This document shows positions 1-7,980 of a stretch of DNA of 15,193 nucleotides, one piece after another. Where the stretch lies: contig URNZ01000046.1 of NCBI GenBank assembly GCA_900549405.1, forward strand, positions 1 through 15,193. Direction: 5' to 3'. The first letter of the stretch is position 1; every line of letters begins with the position of its first letter. The notes beneath the pieces were generated by a model that saw nothing but the letters and a program-made list of their open reading frames with translations, made no database searches and was not told the DNA's origin. The translations under genes and the position numbers were made by a program. This DNA comes from an uncultured Eubacteriales bacterium (GTDB lineage Bacteria; Bacillota; Clostridia; Oscillospirales; Oscillospiraceae).

Positions 1-162
<162 letters not shown>

Positions 163-163
163 G

Positions 164-415
164 TCATTCACGGAATGTCAGTAGCTTCGCCGGTTCTACA
201 TTCAGAACAGCAGCGATATTAAAAAGCAAGTCGAGCGATATGGGGCGGCAGAGGTTAGGAGCCTCGATTGCTCCGATATGCTGGCGGCTGATACCGACAC
301 GCTCCGCAAGCTGCTCTTGGGTCAAACCAGCGTGCTTGCGGTAATATGCGATATTGTACCCGATTTCAATAAATTTCTGCGTGTTATCAAATTCGGGATA
401 GCGGTTCTCTGCCAC
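164..415 (-). CDS. Small XRE-family helix-turn-helix transcriptional regulator
   Basis: This is a predicted DNA-binding protein of 83 residues, essentially one Cro/C1-type HTH domain. The hallmark helices are visible as LTQEQLAERVGIS followed by RQHIGAIEA, with a hydrophobic C-terminal helix (DLLFNIAAVLNVEPAKLL) that closes the five-helix fold. I prefer the GTG at 415 because GAGGTGAGG lies just upstream. A longer reading from GTG at 448 (94 residues) has no visible ribosome binding site. It is divergent from SLH gene 1 and separated from it by a promoter region with a 13-bp palindrome, so local control of that surface protein and of itself is a reasonable inference. It has no phage-like neighbours and no effector domain. 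The mirror SLH module on the right lacks this gene. Confidence 0.85.
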   Translation of the reverse strand: MAENRYPEFDNTQKFIEIGYNIAYYRKHAGLTQEQLAERVGISRQHIGAIEAPNLCRPISLDLLFNIAAVLNVEPAKLLTFRE

Positions 416-481
416 GGGCCTCACCTCTATTGATATTTTATCCCACACAGCAGAAAACTAAAATTAGATGGCAGAGAACGA

Positions 482-510
482 TTGATATTTAATATCTAAC
501 AATATATAAT
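482..510 (+). promoter_or_regulatory. Sigma-A promoter of SLH gene 1
   Basis: A -35 box TTGATA (482-487) and a perfect -10 box TATAAT (505-510) are separated by exactly 17 bp. The expected transcript start is near 517, giving a leader of about 60 nt before the ATG at 578. A weaker opposing promoter for the XRE gene (TTGCTC, 17 bp, TATTAA on the minus strand) overlaps the same interval. Confidence 0.8.
484..496. promoter_or_regulatory. Palindrome in the promoter spacer, possible XRE operator
   Basis: GATATT-T-AATATC is a perfect inverted repeat that overlaps the end of the -35 box and fills much of the spacer of the SLH gene 1 promoter. A repressor bound here would block RNA polymerase. The divergent XRE regulator is the obvious candidate, but the pairing is inferred from position only. 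AT-rich palindromes of this size also occur by chance. Confidence 0.4.
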
Positions 511-577
511 TGAGCAAGAAAGATTGTTGAATTGCAGATGACTACAAACAATATAAATTGGAATGGAGGGCTACTAC

Positions 578-2905
578 ATGAAAAGAAAAATCTTATCCCT
601 TTTACTGTCATTTACACTATGCCTGAGCCTGCTGCCTACGGCAGCGCTGGCGGAGGATGCAACTGCAATGCCCAACTACAACGGCGGCAGCGGAACGAAA
701 GATGATCCGTGGCTGATTTCGTCAGTGGGAGATTTACAAACACTGGCAACCACAATCAATGACGGAAAAGCTGCTGAATTTGATGCTAATGCAGCAGCGG
801 GCGGGGAAGGCGTTGCCGGCAACTATTATGGTTACTACTTCAAACAGACAACGGATCTGGATTTGAGCGATATTGTGAACTGGGACCCTATCGGATATTC
901 AGGCAGTTGCTATTTTGCAGGTCATTATGACGGTGGCGGATACACCATTTCTAACGCAACGAGCACAGGTAAAAAAGATACTGATGGCTTTGCCACAGCG
1001 GGCATTTTCGGCTGGGTGGCTTTTGGCTCGGTGAAAAATCTTACGGTTAAAAACGCCGACTTTTTGGCAGCAGGAGACAATAACATGTCCTATGCAGGCG
1101 GCGTGTTGGCGGTTGCTTATAGTTGCACAGTTGAGAACTGTTCCGCCTACAATTCCAAAATAGAAAGCCAGAGAAATCCAAACAACAGCAACTTTGCGGG
1201 AGGTATTACCGGCATTGCCTTGCGTTCCAGCTTTGAAAAATGTGCGTCTGTCGGAAATACCATACGACACGGAAGTTTTGGCGGCGGTTTCATCGGCTCA
1301 CTGGATGGAGGAGATTCCAATTTCACAAATTGCTATGTCGCAAACTGCATTGTGACAGGGGACAGTGATACGGGAGCAATGAGCACGCTCAGCGGTGGTT
1401 TTTTGGGTGCATCTGAGGATGGCGATGCAATTCTGAACAGTTGCTTTGTGTATGATTGCGTAGCACAGCCCGACGAAAACTCAAAAGGAAAAGATTATTT
1501 CGCCGTATTTACACCCAACACACAATACGGTGAAGTAGTTGCAAAGTCTTACGTTTATTATTATGATGCAAATGATGCTACCGTGAACGCTGACGGTGCG
1601 GAATCAAAGACTTCCGAAGAATTCACCGACGGCACGGTGGCGAATGCGCTTGGAACTGCTTTCGCACAAGGCAAGCGCTATCCGGTATTTGCTACTGACC
1701 CTGCCGACTATTCCGCAGTTGATGCAGCCATAGCCAAGGCAAATGCCCTGAATAAGGATAACTACAAGGATTTCTCTGCTGTGGAAGCCGCTGTGAATGC
1801 GGTGGATCGCAACAAGAAAATCGCAGAGCAGGACGATGTTAACGAAATGGCAAAAACCATTGAAGGTGCCATCGCTGATCTGCAATACAAGGATGCCGAC
1901 TACACCAAGGTTGATGCCGCTATCGCCAAGGCAAACGCGCTGAACAAGGACAGTTATCAGGATTTTTCCGTTGTGGAAAAGGCTATTGCTGATGTTGTTC
2001 GAGACAAGAACATCACCGAGCAGGCTAAAGTAGATGCAATGGCAAAAGCCATTGAAGATGCCATCGCAGCGCTGGTCGAAAAACCTTCCTCCAGCGGAGG
2101 TTCTTCTTCCGGCGGTTCCTCCTCTCCGAGCTATTCCGTGACCACACCCGGCAAAACGGAGAACGGCACCGTGACTGTCACCCCCAAGAGTGCGTCCAAG
2201 GGCAGCACTGTGACCATCACAGTCAAACCCGACAGCGGTTATCAGTTAGACGATCTCACCGTAACCGATAAGAACGGAAACGAACTGAAACTGACCGACA
2301 AGGGCAACGGCAAATACACCTTCACCATGCCTGACGGCAAGGTGGACGTGAAAGCGACCTTCGTGAAGTCTGAGCCTGAACAGCCCGGCAAGACCACCTT
2401 CGTGGATGTGCCCGAGGGCATCTGGTACGAGGACGCCGCCGGCTTTGTGGCCCGGCGGGGCCTGATGTCCGGGGTTGGCGAGAATCTGTTCGGCGGGAAT
2501 CAGAGCACCACCCGGGCCATGCTCATGACCATCCTGGCCCGCATGGACGGACAGGACGTATCCGGCGGGGCCACCTGGTATGAGAAGGGCATGAACTGGG
2601 CAAAAAATAACGGCGTGTCTGACGGCACCATGCCCACCGCCAACATCACCCGGGAGCAGCTGGCGACGATGCTCTATAGCTACGCCAAGCTGCGCGGCAT
2701 CGACACCACCCAGGGCGGCATGGCCGTCCGGGAGTTCAGCGACTACGACAGCATCTCCCCCTGGGCCGGTCAGTCCATGACCTGGGCCGTGAACGCAGGC
2801 ATTCTGTCCGGGCGGGGCAACAGCACCCTGGCTCCCACTGCCGGGGCCACCCGGGCCGAAATGGCCGTGATGCTCCAGCAGTTTGTGGGGCTGATGGAGA
2901 AATAA
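578..2905 (+). CDS. Secreted SLH-domain surface protein with GLUG-like and FIVAR repeats (SLH protein 1)
   Basis: This is a 775-residue cell-surface protein. The ATG at 578 is chosen because GGAGGG (565-570) precedes it by 7 nt; an ATG at 563 overlaps that site. Residues 1-25 form a signal peptide ending in AALA. Residues about 33-375 are a beta-rich, probably right-handed beta-helix adhesin-like region with GLUG-like motifs (YAGGVLA, FAGGITG, FGGGFIG, LSGGFLG). Residues 377-500 hold two helical FIVAR-type repeats with near-identical DAAIAKANALNKD cores. A Ser/Gly linker (504-518) leads to a beta-sandwich repeat (about 520-596), then three SLH motifs (about 606-770) that should bind cell-wall secondary polymers. 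Bases coding the N-terminal half are clearly less GC-rich than those coding the SLH part, suggesting a mosaic. The ligand is unknown. It ends at a bidirectional terminator. Confidence 0.9.
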   Translation: MKRKILSLLLSFTLCLSLLPTAALAEDATAMPNYNGGSGTKDDPWLISSVGDLQTLATTINDGKAAEFDANAAAGGEGVAGNYYGYYFKQTTDLDLSDIVNWDPIGYSGSCYFAGHYDGGGYTISNATSTGKKDTDGFATAGIFGWVAFGSVKNLTVKNADFLAAGDNNMSYAGGVLAVAYSCTVENCSAYNSKIESQRNPNNSNFAGGITGIALRSSFEKCASVGNTIRHGSFGGGFIGSLDGGDSNFTNCYVANCIVTGDSDTGAMSTLSGGFLGASEDGDAILNSCFVYDCVAQPDENSKGKDYFAVFTPNTQYGEVVAKSYVYYYDANDATVNADGAESKTSEEFTDGTVANALGTAFAQGKRYPVFATDPADYSAVDAAIAKANALNKDNYKDFSAVEAAVNAVDRNKKIAEQDDVNEMAKTIEGAIADLQYKDADYTKVDAAIAKANALNKDSYQDFSVVEKAIADVVRDKNITEQAKVDAMAKAIEDAIAALVEKPSSSGGSSSGGSSSPSYSVTTPGKTENGTVTVTPKSASKGSTVTITVKPDSGYQLDDLTVTDKNGNELKLTDKGNGKYTFTMPDGKVDVKATFVKSEPEQPGKTTFVDVPEGIWYEDAAGFVARRGLMSGVGENLFGGNQSTTRAMLMTILARMDGQDVSGGATWYEKGMNWAKNNGVSDGTMPTANITREQLATMLYSYAKLRGIDTTQGGMAVREFSDYDSISPWAGQSMTWAVNAGILSGRGNSTLAPTAGATRAEMAVMLQQFVGLMEK

Positions 2906-2926
2906 AATAAAAATCAAGCCAGACGC

Positions 2927-2968
2927 AAAAGCAGGGGGCCTTTTCCCAAGGCTCCCTGCTTCCTGTTT
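2927..2968. terminator. Bidirectional terminator between SLH gene 1 and the dehydratase unit
   Basis: The stem GCAGGGGGCC (2931-2940) pairs with GGCTCCCTGC (2950-2959), ten pairs including one G-T, with a loop TTTTCCCA plus A. A run of four Ts follows on the minus strand (2930 to 2927) and a T-rich tail (TTCCTGTTTTG) on the plus strand. It lies between two convergent stop codons, 2905 and 2981. Confidence 0.85.
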
Positions 2969-2980
2969 TGTGATATGAAA

Positions 2981-4624
2981 TCAGCGCTCCTCAAAGGCCA
3001 ACAGCGCCGCGCCGATGGCTCCGCACAGCTGGGCCTCCTGGGGCACGTGGACTTCGGCCCCCAGCTTGTCAGACAGCTCTTTGACCACGCCCTTGTTCTG
3101 GGCCACGCCGCCGGTCATGATATAGGCGGGCTCGCCGCCCAGGCGCTTGACCAGGGAGGCGGTCTTCCCCGCCACCGAGGCGTTCAGGCCGTGGATGATG
3201 TCCTCCGGCGCGGTGTTGTCCGCCACCAGGGAGACCACCTCCGACTCGGCAAACACGGTACACATGCTGGAGATGGTCACCTCGTTTTTCCATGCCAGCC
3301 CCAGCTCGCTCATCTCCGGCAGGGTGAGTTCCAGGGTCTTTGCCATCATGTCCAGGAAGCGGCCCGTCCCGGCGGCACACTTGTCGTTCATCACAAAGTT
3401 TACTACATTGCCCCGCTCGTCGATGCGGATCACCTTGGAGTCCTGGCCGCCGATGTCGATGACGGTGCGGGCCTGGGGGAACAGGAAGTGCGCCCCCTTG
3501 GCGTGACAGGTGATCTCCGTGGCCGAGGCGTCGGACAGGCCGATGGTCTCCCGCCCATAGCCGGTGGTCACCACAACGTCGATGTCCTCCCGGGTCAGGT
3601 TCGCGGCCTTCAGCGCCGCGGCCAGGGCCTTTTCCGCCCCGGAGGCGGCCCCCGCCCCGGTGGGCAGGATGACCGCGCCCACGATGTTCTTCTCCCGGTC
3701 CAAAATCACGGCGTCGGTGCTGGTGGAGCCGCTGTCCACCCCGGCGATATAACGGAAGTCGTCCGACTTTTTGATGGCCCCCGCGCCCACGCCGATGGTC
3801 TCGGCAAAGGCGTCGATCCTGGTGTGCAGCTGGCCGCTGGACTGGGGCGTGCAGTCTGTCTCGATCTTCAAAAGTGTCTCCCCCTTTTGGCCTCTCATGT
3901 GCCGATAGGCAAAGCCATAGTAATCACAGAATTTGATGGTGTGGCAGATGGTCCCCACCTCGGTGGGGTCCGGCTCCTCCAGGCGGAACTGCATCCGCAT
4001 ACAGCTCCGGTGCTGGTTCAGCAGGGCCGTGGCATACGCCGTGTCCGACCAGCTCTCCGGCGCGGGCAGCAGCGTCCTCCGCCCGGTGCAGGTGTCGTCC
4101 TGGACCGGCAGGGGCATCCGCTGCTGGATCATCTCCTTGAGCAAAGAGCCGCCGTGGGCCCCGGTGAGGCGGACGTGGGGCTCGGTCAGCGTCTGGGCCT
4201 CCGCCTCCGTGATGCCCTTTTTCCAGGCGGCCAGGGCCTTGTCCGGGTCAAAGCTCCCGCCGGTCAGTTTAGAAAGCTCCCCCTGGAGCCGCTTTAGATC
4301 CCGCTCCAGCAGGGCCACAGAGGCGGCGTTGTTGGTGTGGGGCAGGGAGAGCAGAAACAGAAACTCCATGTTCCCCTGCTGGCGGAGCACGTCATAGATC
4401 CGGCGGCACACGTCGCAGCAGTCCACCAGGATCAGCCTGCGGATGTTCCGCCCGGCCACCTCCTCGATCAGGGCCTTTCCATAGCCGCACAGGTTGGGGT
4501 GGGTGCAGCTCTCCGCGCACTCGAAGTTGGCGGGGGCCGGGTCCAGGCGCTCCACCGGCAGATCAAAGCCCGCAAAGATCTCCATGGGCGTATATTTGCA
4601 GACACAATAAATCGTATTATCCAT
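2981..4624 (-). CDS. Fusion of a 2-hydroxyacyl-CoA dehydratase-like domain with a BadF/HgdC-type ATPase activator
   Basis: This 547-residue protein has two parts. Residues about 290-547 are a complete BadF/BadG/BcrA/HgdC activator. It has an ASKHA nucleotide fold with GVDSGSTSTDAV (295-306) and DIGGQDSK (390-397), and the two cysteines expected to bridge a [4Fe-4S] cluster across a homodimer, C416 in NDKCAAGTG and C455 in SSMCTVFAESE. Such proteins use ATP to push one electron into a 2-hydroxyacyl-CoA dehydratase. Residues 1-285 resemble a dehydratase subunit (LVDCCDVCRR at 67-75, CAESCTHPNLCGYGK at 36-50) but are shorter than the usual subunit of roughly 380-420. The ATG at 4624 has GGAG 7 nt upstream and overlaps the preceding stop by 8 nt, so the two genes are translationally coupled. 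Usually activator and dehydratase are separate genes, so the joining is notable. The substrate is unknown. Confidence 0.85.
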   Translation of the reverse strand: MDNTIYCVCKYTPMEIFAGFDLPVERLDPAPANFECAESCTHPNLCGYGKALIEEVAGRNIRRLILVDCCDVCRRIYDVLRQQGNMEFLFLLSLPHTNNAASVALLERDLKRLQGELSKLTGGSFDPDKALAAWKKGITEAEAQTLTEPHVRLTGAHGGSLLKEMIQQRMPLPVQDDTCTGRRTLLPAPESWSDTAYATALLNQHRSCMRMQFRLEEPDPTEVGTICHTIKFCDYYGFAYRHMRGQKGETLLKIETDCTPQSSGQLHTRIDAFAETIGVGAGAIKKSDDFRYIAGVDSGSTSTDAVILDREKNIVGAVILPTGAGAASGAEKALAAALKAANLTREDIDVVVTTGYGRETIGLSDASATEITCHAKGAHFLFPQARTVIDIGGQDSKVIRIDERGNVVNFVMNDKCAAGTGRFLDMMAKTLELTLPEMSELGLAWKNEVTISSMCTVFAESEVVSLVADNTAPEDIIHGLNASVAGKTASLVKRLGGEPAYIMTGGVAQNKGVVKELSDKLGAEVHVPQEAQLCGAIGAALLAFEER

Positions 4625-5885
4625 TTCGCTTCTCCAACATCTCCAAAAATGCGTTCAGGCGGGTGGCGGTCTGGCCGTCTGAGGCATTGCGCCGGTCACA
4701 GCCGTCCCCGTTTAAGATCAGGGTGGGGAACCCGGCCTGGTCCAGCTCGTGCTTGAACACCCCGGACAGGCCCATGGTCTGCTTGCAGCCCCAGTGGCAG
4801 AAGCAGACCACCCCGTCCACATGGAGGGCGCGGGCCGCCTCCACCGCGGCCTTCACCCGGCTCTCGCCGCCATTCCACTGGCTGTACACCAGCCGCCGGG
4901 CCATGCTCTCATAGGGCCGCTCCGGGTCCAGGTCCATCAGGCCCTCGAAATTGGTGTCGCAGGTGACGATCTGGCAGCGGTCATTGAAGTTCAGCATCTG
5001 GCGCACCGGCTCCTGCCAGTTGGGGATGGTGTGCAGCCACAACAGGCGGATGCCGTGGGCGGCGGGGGCCGCCTTCAGGTCCTTCAGCAGCTGCTGGGCA
5101 TAGCGCAGGGCCGCCGCCGACCCCATGCCGCTGTGGGTGAGATAGACCTCATACAGCTCCGAGGTCACGTCGGAGGTCAATGTCTTAGACCGCTTTTCCA
5201 CCTGGCAGGCCCGCAGCAGGTCCATGGTCTGTTTAGACCGGGCGACAACGCTCTTCAGCCGGTCCTCGTCCAGGCGCTTGCCCGTCTGGTCCTCCAAAAA
5301 CTTTTTCAGCTCCTGCAGCTGGTCGGCCACAAAGGCCACGCCCTCCTCGCTCTGCTCCGGCGGCACGTCCACGTAAAACCGGGGGATGCCATAGTGGTCG
5401 GCCAGCTCCCGAAAGGTCAGGTTGTTGGCGTCGCACACCAGAGACGTGTTGACGATGAATTTAGGCGCTGGCAGCACCCCGGCATAGGCGCTGCCCAGCA
5501 GGACCTTGTGATAGGAGCAGAAGGACTCCGCGATGCCCTCCGCCTCGGCGGTCTCGGCAAACACGGGCTCGGCGTGGGCCCCGTTGAGAAAGCAGGAGTA
5601 CAGCTCGGCGCACATGGGCGTCACCGACATGGCCTCCAGCAGCTCGCAGGGCTGAAAGATGCTCACCAGCGCCGCCCGCTCCGGGTGGGCCAGCATGGTC
5701 TGCACCGCCTGGTTCACGCACTGGGCCGAAAACTGGTGCGCCTTTGGCAGGGCGCGGTCCGGGGCCAGACGGAGCTTCAGCCCGTATGCCCGATAGGCGG
5801 CCAAAAGGAGCGCCCGGCTCCGGTCCGGGTGCTCCGGCGTGACCTTGCTGATATAGTTTCCAAATCGTTCGAAGATATCTGGCAT
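4617..5885 (-). CDS. 2-hydroxyacyl-CoA dehydratase family subunit (HgdB/FldC/YjiM-like)
   Basis: This 422-residue cytoplasmic iron-sulfur protein belongs to the D-component family (PF06050 type), whose members eliminate water from 2-hydroxyacyl-CoA through a ketyl radical. The sequence shows the family order: an early PCELLEAMSVTP block (79-90), SFCSYHK (121-127), the VCDANN motif (150-155), and the C-terminal VVCFCHWGCKQTMG block (359-372) with C361, C363 and C367 as likely cluster ligands. The ATG at 5885 follows GGGGAG by 10 nt; a TTG at 5891 is closer to that site and cannot be excluded. It is first in a two-gene unit with the dehydratase-activator fusion, an arrangement like E. coli yjiM/yjiL. 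Dehydratases normally pair two different D-family subunits. Here the partner is presumably the N-terminal domain of the fusion protein. It has its own promoter. Confidence 0.87.
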   Translation of the reverse strand: MPDIFERFGNYISKVTPEHPDRSRALLLAAYRAYGLKLRLAPDRALPKAHQFSAQCVNQAVQTMLAHPERAALVSIFQPCELLEAMSVTPMCAELYSCFLNGAHAEPVFAETAEAEGIAESFCSYHKVLLGSAYAGVLPAPKFIVNTSLVCDANNLTFRELADHYGIPRFYVDVPPEQSEEGVAFVADQLQELKKFLEDQTGKRLDEDRLKSVVARSKQTMDLLRACQVEKRSKTLTSDVTSELYEVYLTHSGMGSAAALRYAQQLLKDLKAAPAAHGIRLLWLHTIPNWQEPVRQMLNFNDRCQIVTCDTNFEGLMDLDPERPYESMARRLVYSQWNGGESRVKAAVEAARALHVDGVVCFCHWGCKQTMGLSGVFKHELDQAGFPTLILNGDGCDRRNASDGQTATRLNAFLEMLEKRNG

Positions 5886-5921
5886 GTTCAAAAAGCTCCC
5901 CTTTTATTCATTCCGTTCAAT

Positions 5922-5950
5922 AATGTAACATCTTTGCCGGGCCGTTTCAA
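5922..5950 (-). promoter_or_regulatory. Promoter of the dehydratase two-gene unit
   Basis: On the minus strand, TTGAAA (5950-5945) is followed after exactly 17 bp by TACATT (5927-5922). The expected start is near 5915, about 30 nt before the start codon. It lies downstream of a strong terminator, so the dehydratase genes form a transcription unit separate from the TRAP operon. Confidence 0.6.
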
Positions 5951-5952
5951 TA

Positions 5953-5964
5953 GGCGAATTCGCC
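5953..5964. promoter_or_regulatory. Perfect 12-bp palindrome abutting the dehydratase promoter
   Basis: GGCGAATTCGCC is a perfect palindrome placed 2 bp upstream of the -35 box at 5945-5950. The position suits an activator or repressor site. The cognate regulator is not recognisable and no regulator gene is adjacent. Confidence 0.4.
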
Positions 5965-5978
5965 AGTATCCCACCCCG

Positions 5979-6020
5979 AAAAAAACCACGGGGCGCTCCC
6001 AGAACAGGAGCGCCCCGTGG
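5979..6020 (-). terminator. Strong intrinsic terminator ending the TRAP operon
   Basis: Read on the minus strand, CCACGGGGCGCTCC pairs perfectly with GGAGCGCCCCGTGG (14 bp, loop of about seven bases) and is followed by seven Ts. It lies about 40 nt after the dctM stop and ahead of the dehydratase promoter. Confidence 0.95.
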
Positions 6021-6062
6021 GGTATTTTGGATCAAGGAAAGAAGCAAGAAAATCGTCAGAAC

Positions 6063-7343
6063 TTACGCCAGGGCAAACATGGTGAAGGCGGGCCAATAGG
6101 TGACCAGCATCAGCACCACCAGCAGGGAGAAGATGAACCACAGCATGAACTTCATCATCTTGCCGATGGACACGCCGGAGATGGCGGAGGCCACGAACAG
6201 GTCGATGCCGTAAGGAGGCGTGCAGAAGCCAATGGCCAGGTTCATGGTCAGCATGATGCCGAAGGTGACGGGGCTCATGCCCAGGGCCTCGACCACAGGC
6301 AGCAGGATGGGGGCCAGGATGATGGTGGCGGGGATGTTGTCCACCAGGCAGCCGATGACCAGCAGGAAGATGTTGATGAGGATGAGCAGGATGATCTTGT
6401 TGTCGGTGACGCCGATGAGGGCGGCAGCCAGGGTGCGGGGGATACCGGTCAGGCTCAGGTAAGCGGCAAAGGCGGAGGACAGGCCCACCATGAAGGTGGT
6501 GGAGCCGTTGATGACGATGGTGTCCCGCAGGGCCTTGTAAACGCCCTTGTTGTCCAGCTCCTTATACACGAAGCGGCCCACGATGTAGGAATAGACCACG
6601 CTGATGACAGCGGCCTCGGTGGGGGTGAACTTGCCGGAGTAGATGCCGCCCAGGATGATGACAGGGGACAGCAGGGCCCAAATGGCATCCACAAAGCTCT
6701 TGACCACGGCCTTGAAGCTGAACTTCTTGGTCTCGCCCTTAAAGCCATACTTCTTGGCCATGATGTAGCACACGATCATCAGGGCCACGCCCATGGCAAG
6801 GCCGGGGATGATGCCGGCCTTGAACAGGTCGGTGATGGAGGTGCCGGTGGCCACGCCGTAGATGACGAAGGGGACGCTGGGGGGAATGATGACACCGATG
6901 GTACCGGCGGCGGCGCAGATGGAGGCGCTGAAGCCCTCATCATAGCCCTTGTCCTTCATGGCGGGGATCATGAATGCACCCACGGCGGAGGTGGTGGCGA
7001 TGGCGGAGCCGGAGATAGCGGCGAAGAACATGCAGGTGACGGTGGTGACCATGCTCAGGCCGCCGGCGATGAAGCCCATGAACGTATCGAAGAAGTTCAA
7101 GATACGCTTGGCGATGCCGCCGCCGCTCATCAGATTGCCGGCCAGCATGAAGAAGGGCACGGCCATGAGGGGGAAGGAGTCAACGCCGGTGATGGACTTC
7201 TGGGTGATCATCAACAGGGGGATGGTCCCGTCGCCGCAGACCAGAATGGTGAACAGGGTGGCGATGCCGATGGAATAGCCGATGGGCACCATCAGGATCA
7301 GCAGGATGAAGAACGTGAGGAACAATACAGCTGCGCTTTGCAT
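6063..7343 (-). CDS. dctM: TRAP transporter large permease subunit, DctM family
   Basis: This is the membrane transport subunit of a tripartite ATP-independent periplasmic-type transporter, which uses an ion gradient to import organic acids. It has 426 residues, the normal DctM length, and is almost entirely hydrophobic helices. Family signatures include AVPFFMLAGNLM (61-72), the SGSA loop (111-114), IPPSVPFVIYG (153-163), and a later FCTPPYGIDLFV repeat of the same motif in the second half. The ATG at 7343 directly follows the dctQ stop with no gap, and AAGGAGGT (7358-7351) lies inside the end of dctQ, so the two are translationally coupled. The substrate cannot be read from this subunit. 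A strong terminator follows. Confidence 0.95.
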   Translation of the reverse strand: MQSAAVLFLTFFILLILMVPIGYSIGIATLFTILVCGDGTIPLLMITQKSITGVDSFPLMAVPFFMLAGNLMSGGGIAKRILNFFDTFMGFIAGGLSMVTTVTCMFFAAISGSAIATTSAVGAFMIPAMKDKGYDEGFSASICAAAGTIGVIIPPSVPFVIYGVATGTSITDLFKAGIIPGLAMGVALMIVCYIMAKKYGFKGETKKFSFKAVVKSFVDAIWALLSPVIILGGIYSGKFTPTEAAVISVVYSYIVGRFVYKELDNKGVYKALRDTIVINGSTTFMVGLSSAFAAYLSLTGIPRTLAAALIGVTDNKIILLILINIFLLVIGCLVDNIPATIILAPILLPVVEALGMSPVTFGIMLTMNLAIGFCTPPYGIDLFVASAISGVSIGKMMKFMLWFIFSLLVVLMLVTYWPAFTMFALA

Positions 7344-7871
7344 TTAGGCCACCTCCTTGTTGTCGTCGGAACCGTGGCCAAACAGGGCCTTGACATCCTC
7401 CACCAGCTGGCCGCACAGCCGCAGGGTGAAGATACCGGAGGCCAGGGGCAGCACGATATAGACGATCCACATGGGCATACGCATGGCGCTGGACACATTG
7501 CCGCGGGTGATCATCTGCTGCACCAGGTCGATGCCGCTGGTGACCAGGAAGATGTTGAACGCGATGAGCAGGATCGTGGCGATCACATCCACCACCGCGA
7601 TGACTTTCTGATTTTTCACAAAGGATTTCAAAATCTCCACCTTGATGTGGGCCTTGTCCTTCTGAGCGATGCTCACGCCCATCCAGATCTGCCAGATGAA
7701 GATGTAACGGGTCAGCTCCTCGCTCCAGGTGAGGGAGCTGTTGAACACGGAACGCATGATGACCTGAACAAAGATGATCAGGGTGGTCAGCACCAGGCTG
7801 GCACAGAGGACATATTCCTCCAGCTTGTCATAGCCATAGACAAGTTTGCCGAGAAAACTGTCTTTTTTCAT
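7344..7871 (-). CDS. dctQ: TRAP transporter small permease subunit, DctQ family
   Basis: This 175-residue membrane protein has four predicted helices (about 19-40, 51-68, 91-112, 131-152), the normal DctQ form. The family motif SLTWSEELTRYIFIW (46-60) follows the first helix, and KDKAHIKVEI (71-80) lies in the following loop. It couples the binding protein to DctM. The ATG at 7871 is chosen because AGGAGAGGAG lies 9 nt upstream; a longer reading begins at a TTG at 7895 that overlaps that site. A large stem-loop separates it from dctP. It directly abuts dctM. Confidence 0.93.
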   Translation of the reverse strand: MKKDSFLGKLVYGYDKLEEYVLCASLVLTTLIIFVQVIMRSVFNSSLTWSEELTRYIFIWQIWMGVSIAQKDKAHIKVEILKSFVKNQKVIAVVDVIATILLIAFNIFLVTSGIDLVQQMITRGNVSSAMRMPMWIVYIVLPLASGIFTLRLCGQLVEDVKALFGHGSDDNKEVA

Positions 7872-7906
7872 AGGGATCGACTCCTCTCCTCTCAAGGAAA
7901 CACAAG

Positions 7907-7943
7907 CGGACGGACCAGAGGGACGAAACCTCTGGCCCGCCCG
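7907..7943 (-). promoter_or_regulatory. Stem-loop between dctP and dctQ
   Basis: CGGACGGACCAGAGG (7907-7921) pairs over all 15 positions with CCTCTGGCCCGCCCG (7929-7943), counting two G-U pairs on the minus-strand RNA, with a 7-nt loop. No T-run follows, so it is not a standard terminator. Intercistronic hairpins of this sort often protect the 3' end of a binding-protein message and raise its level over the permease genes. That role is inferred. Confidence 0.6.
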
Positions 7944-7980
7944 TCGTTGAAATGGGGATACGATGAGGTATCAGGGGTGC

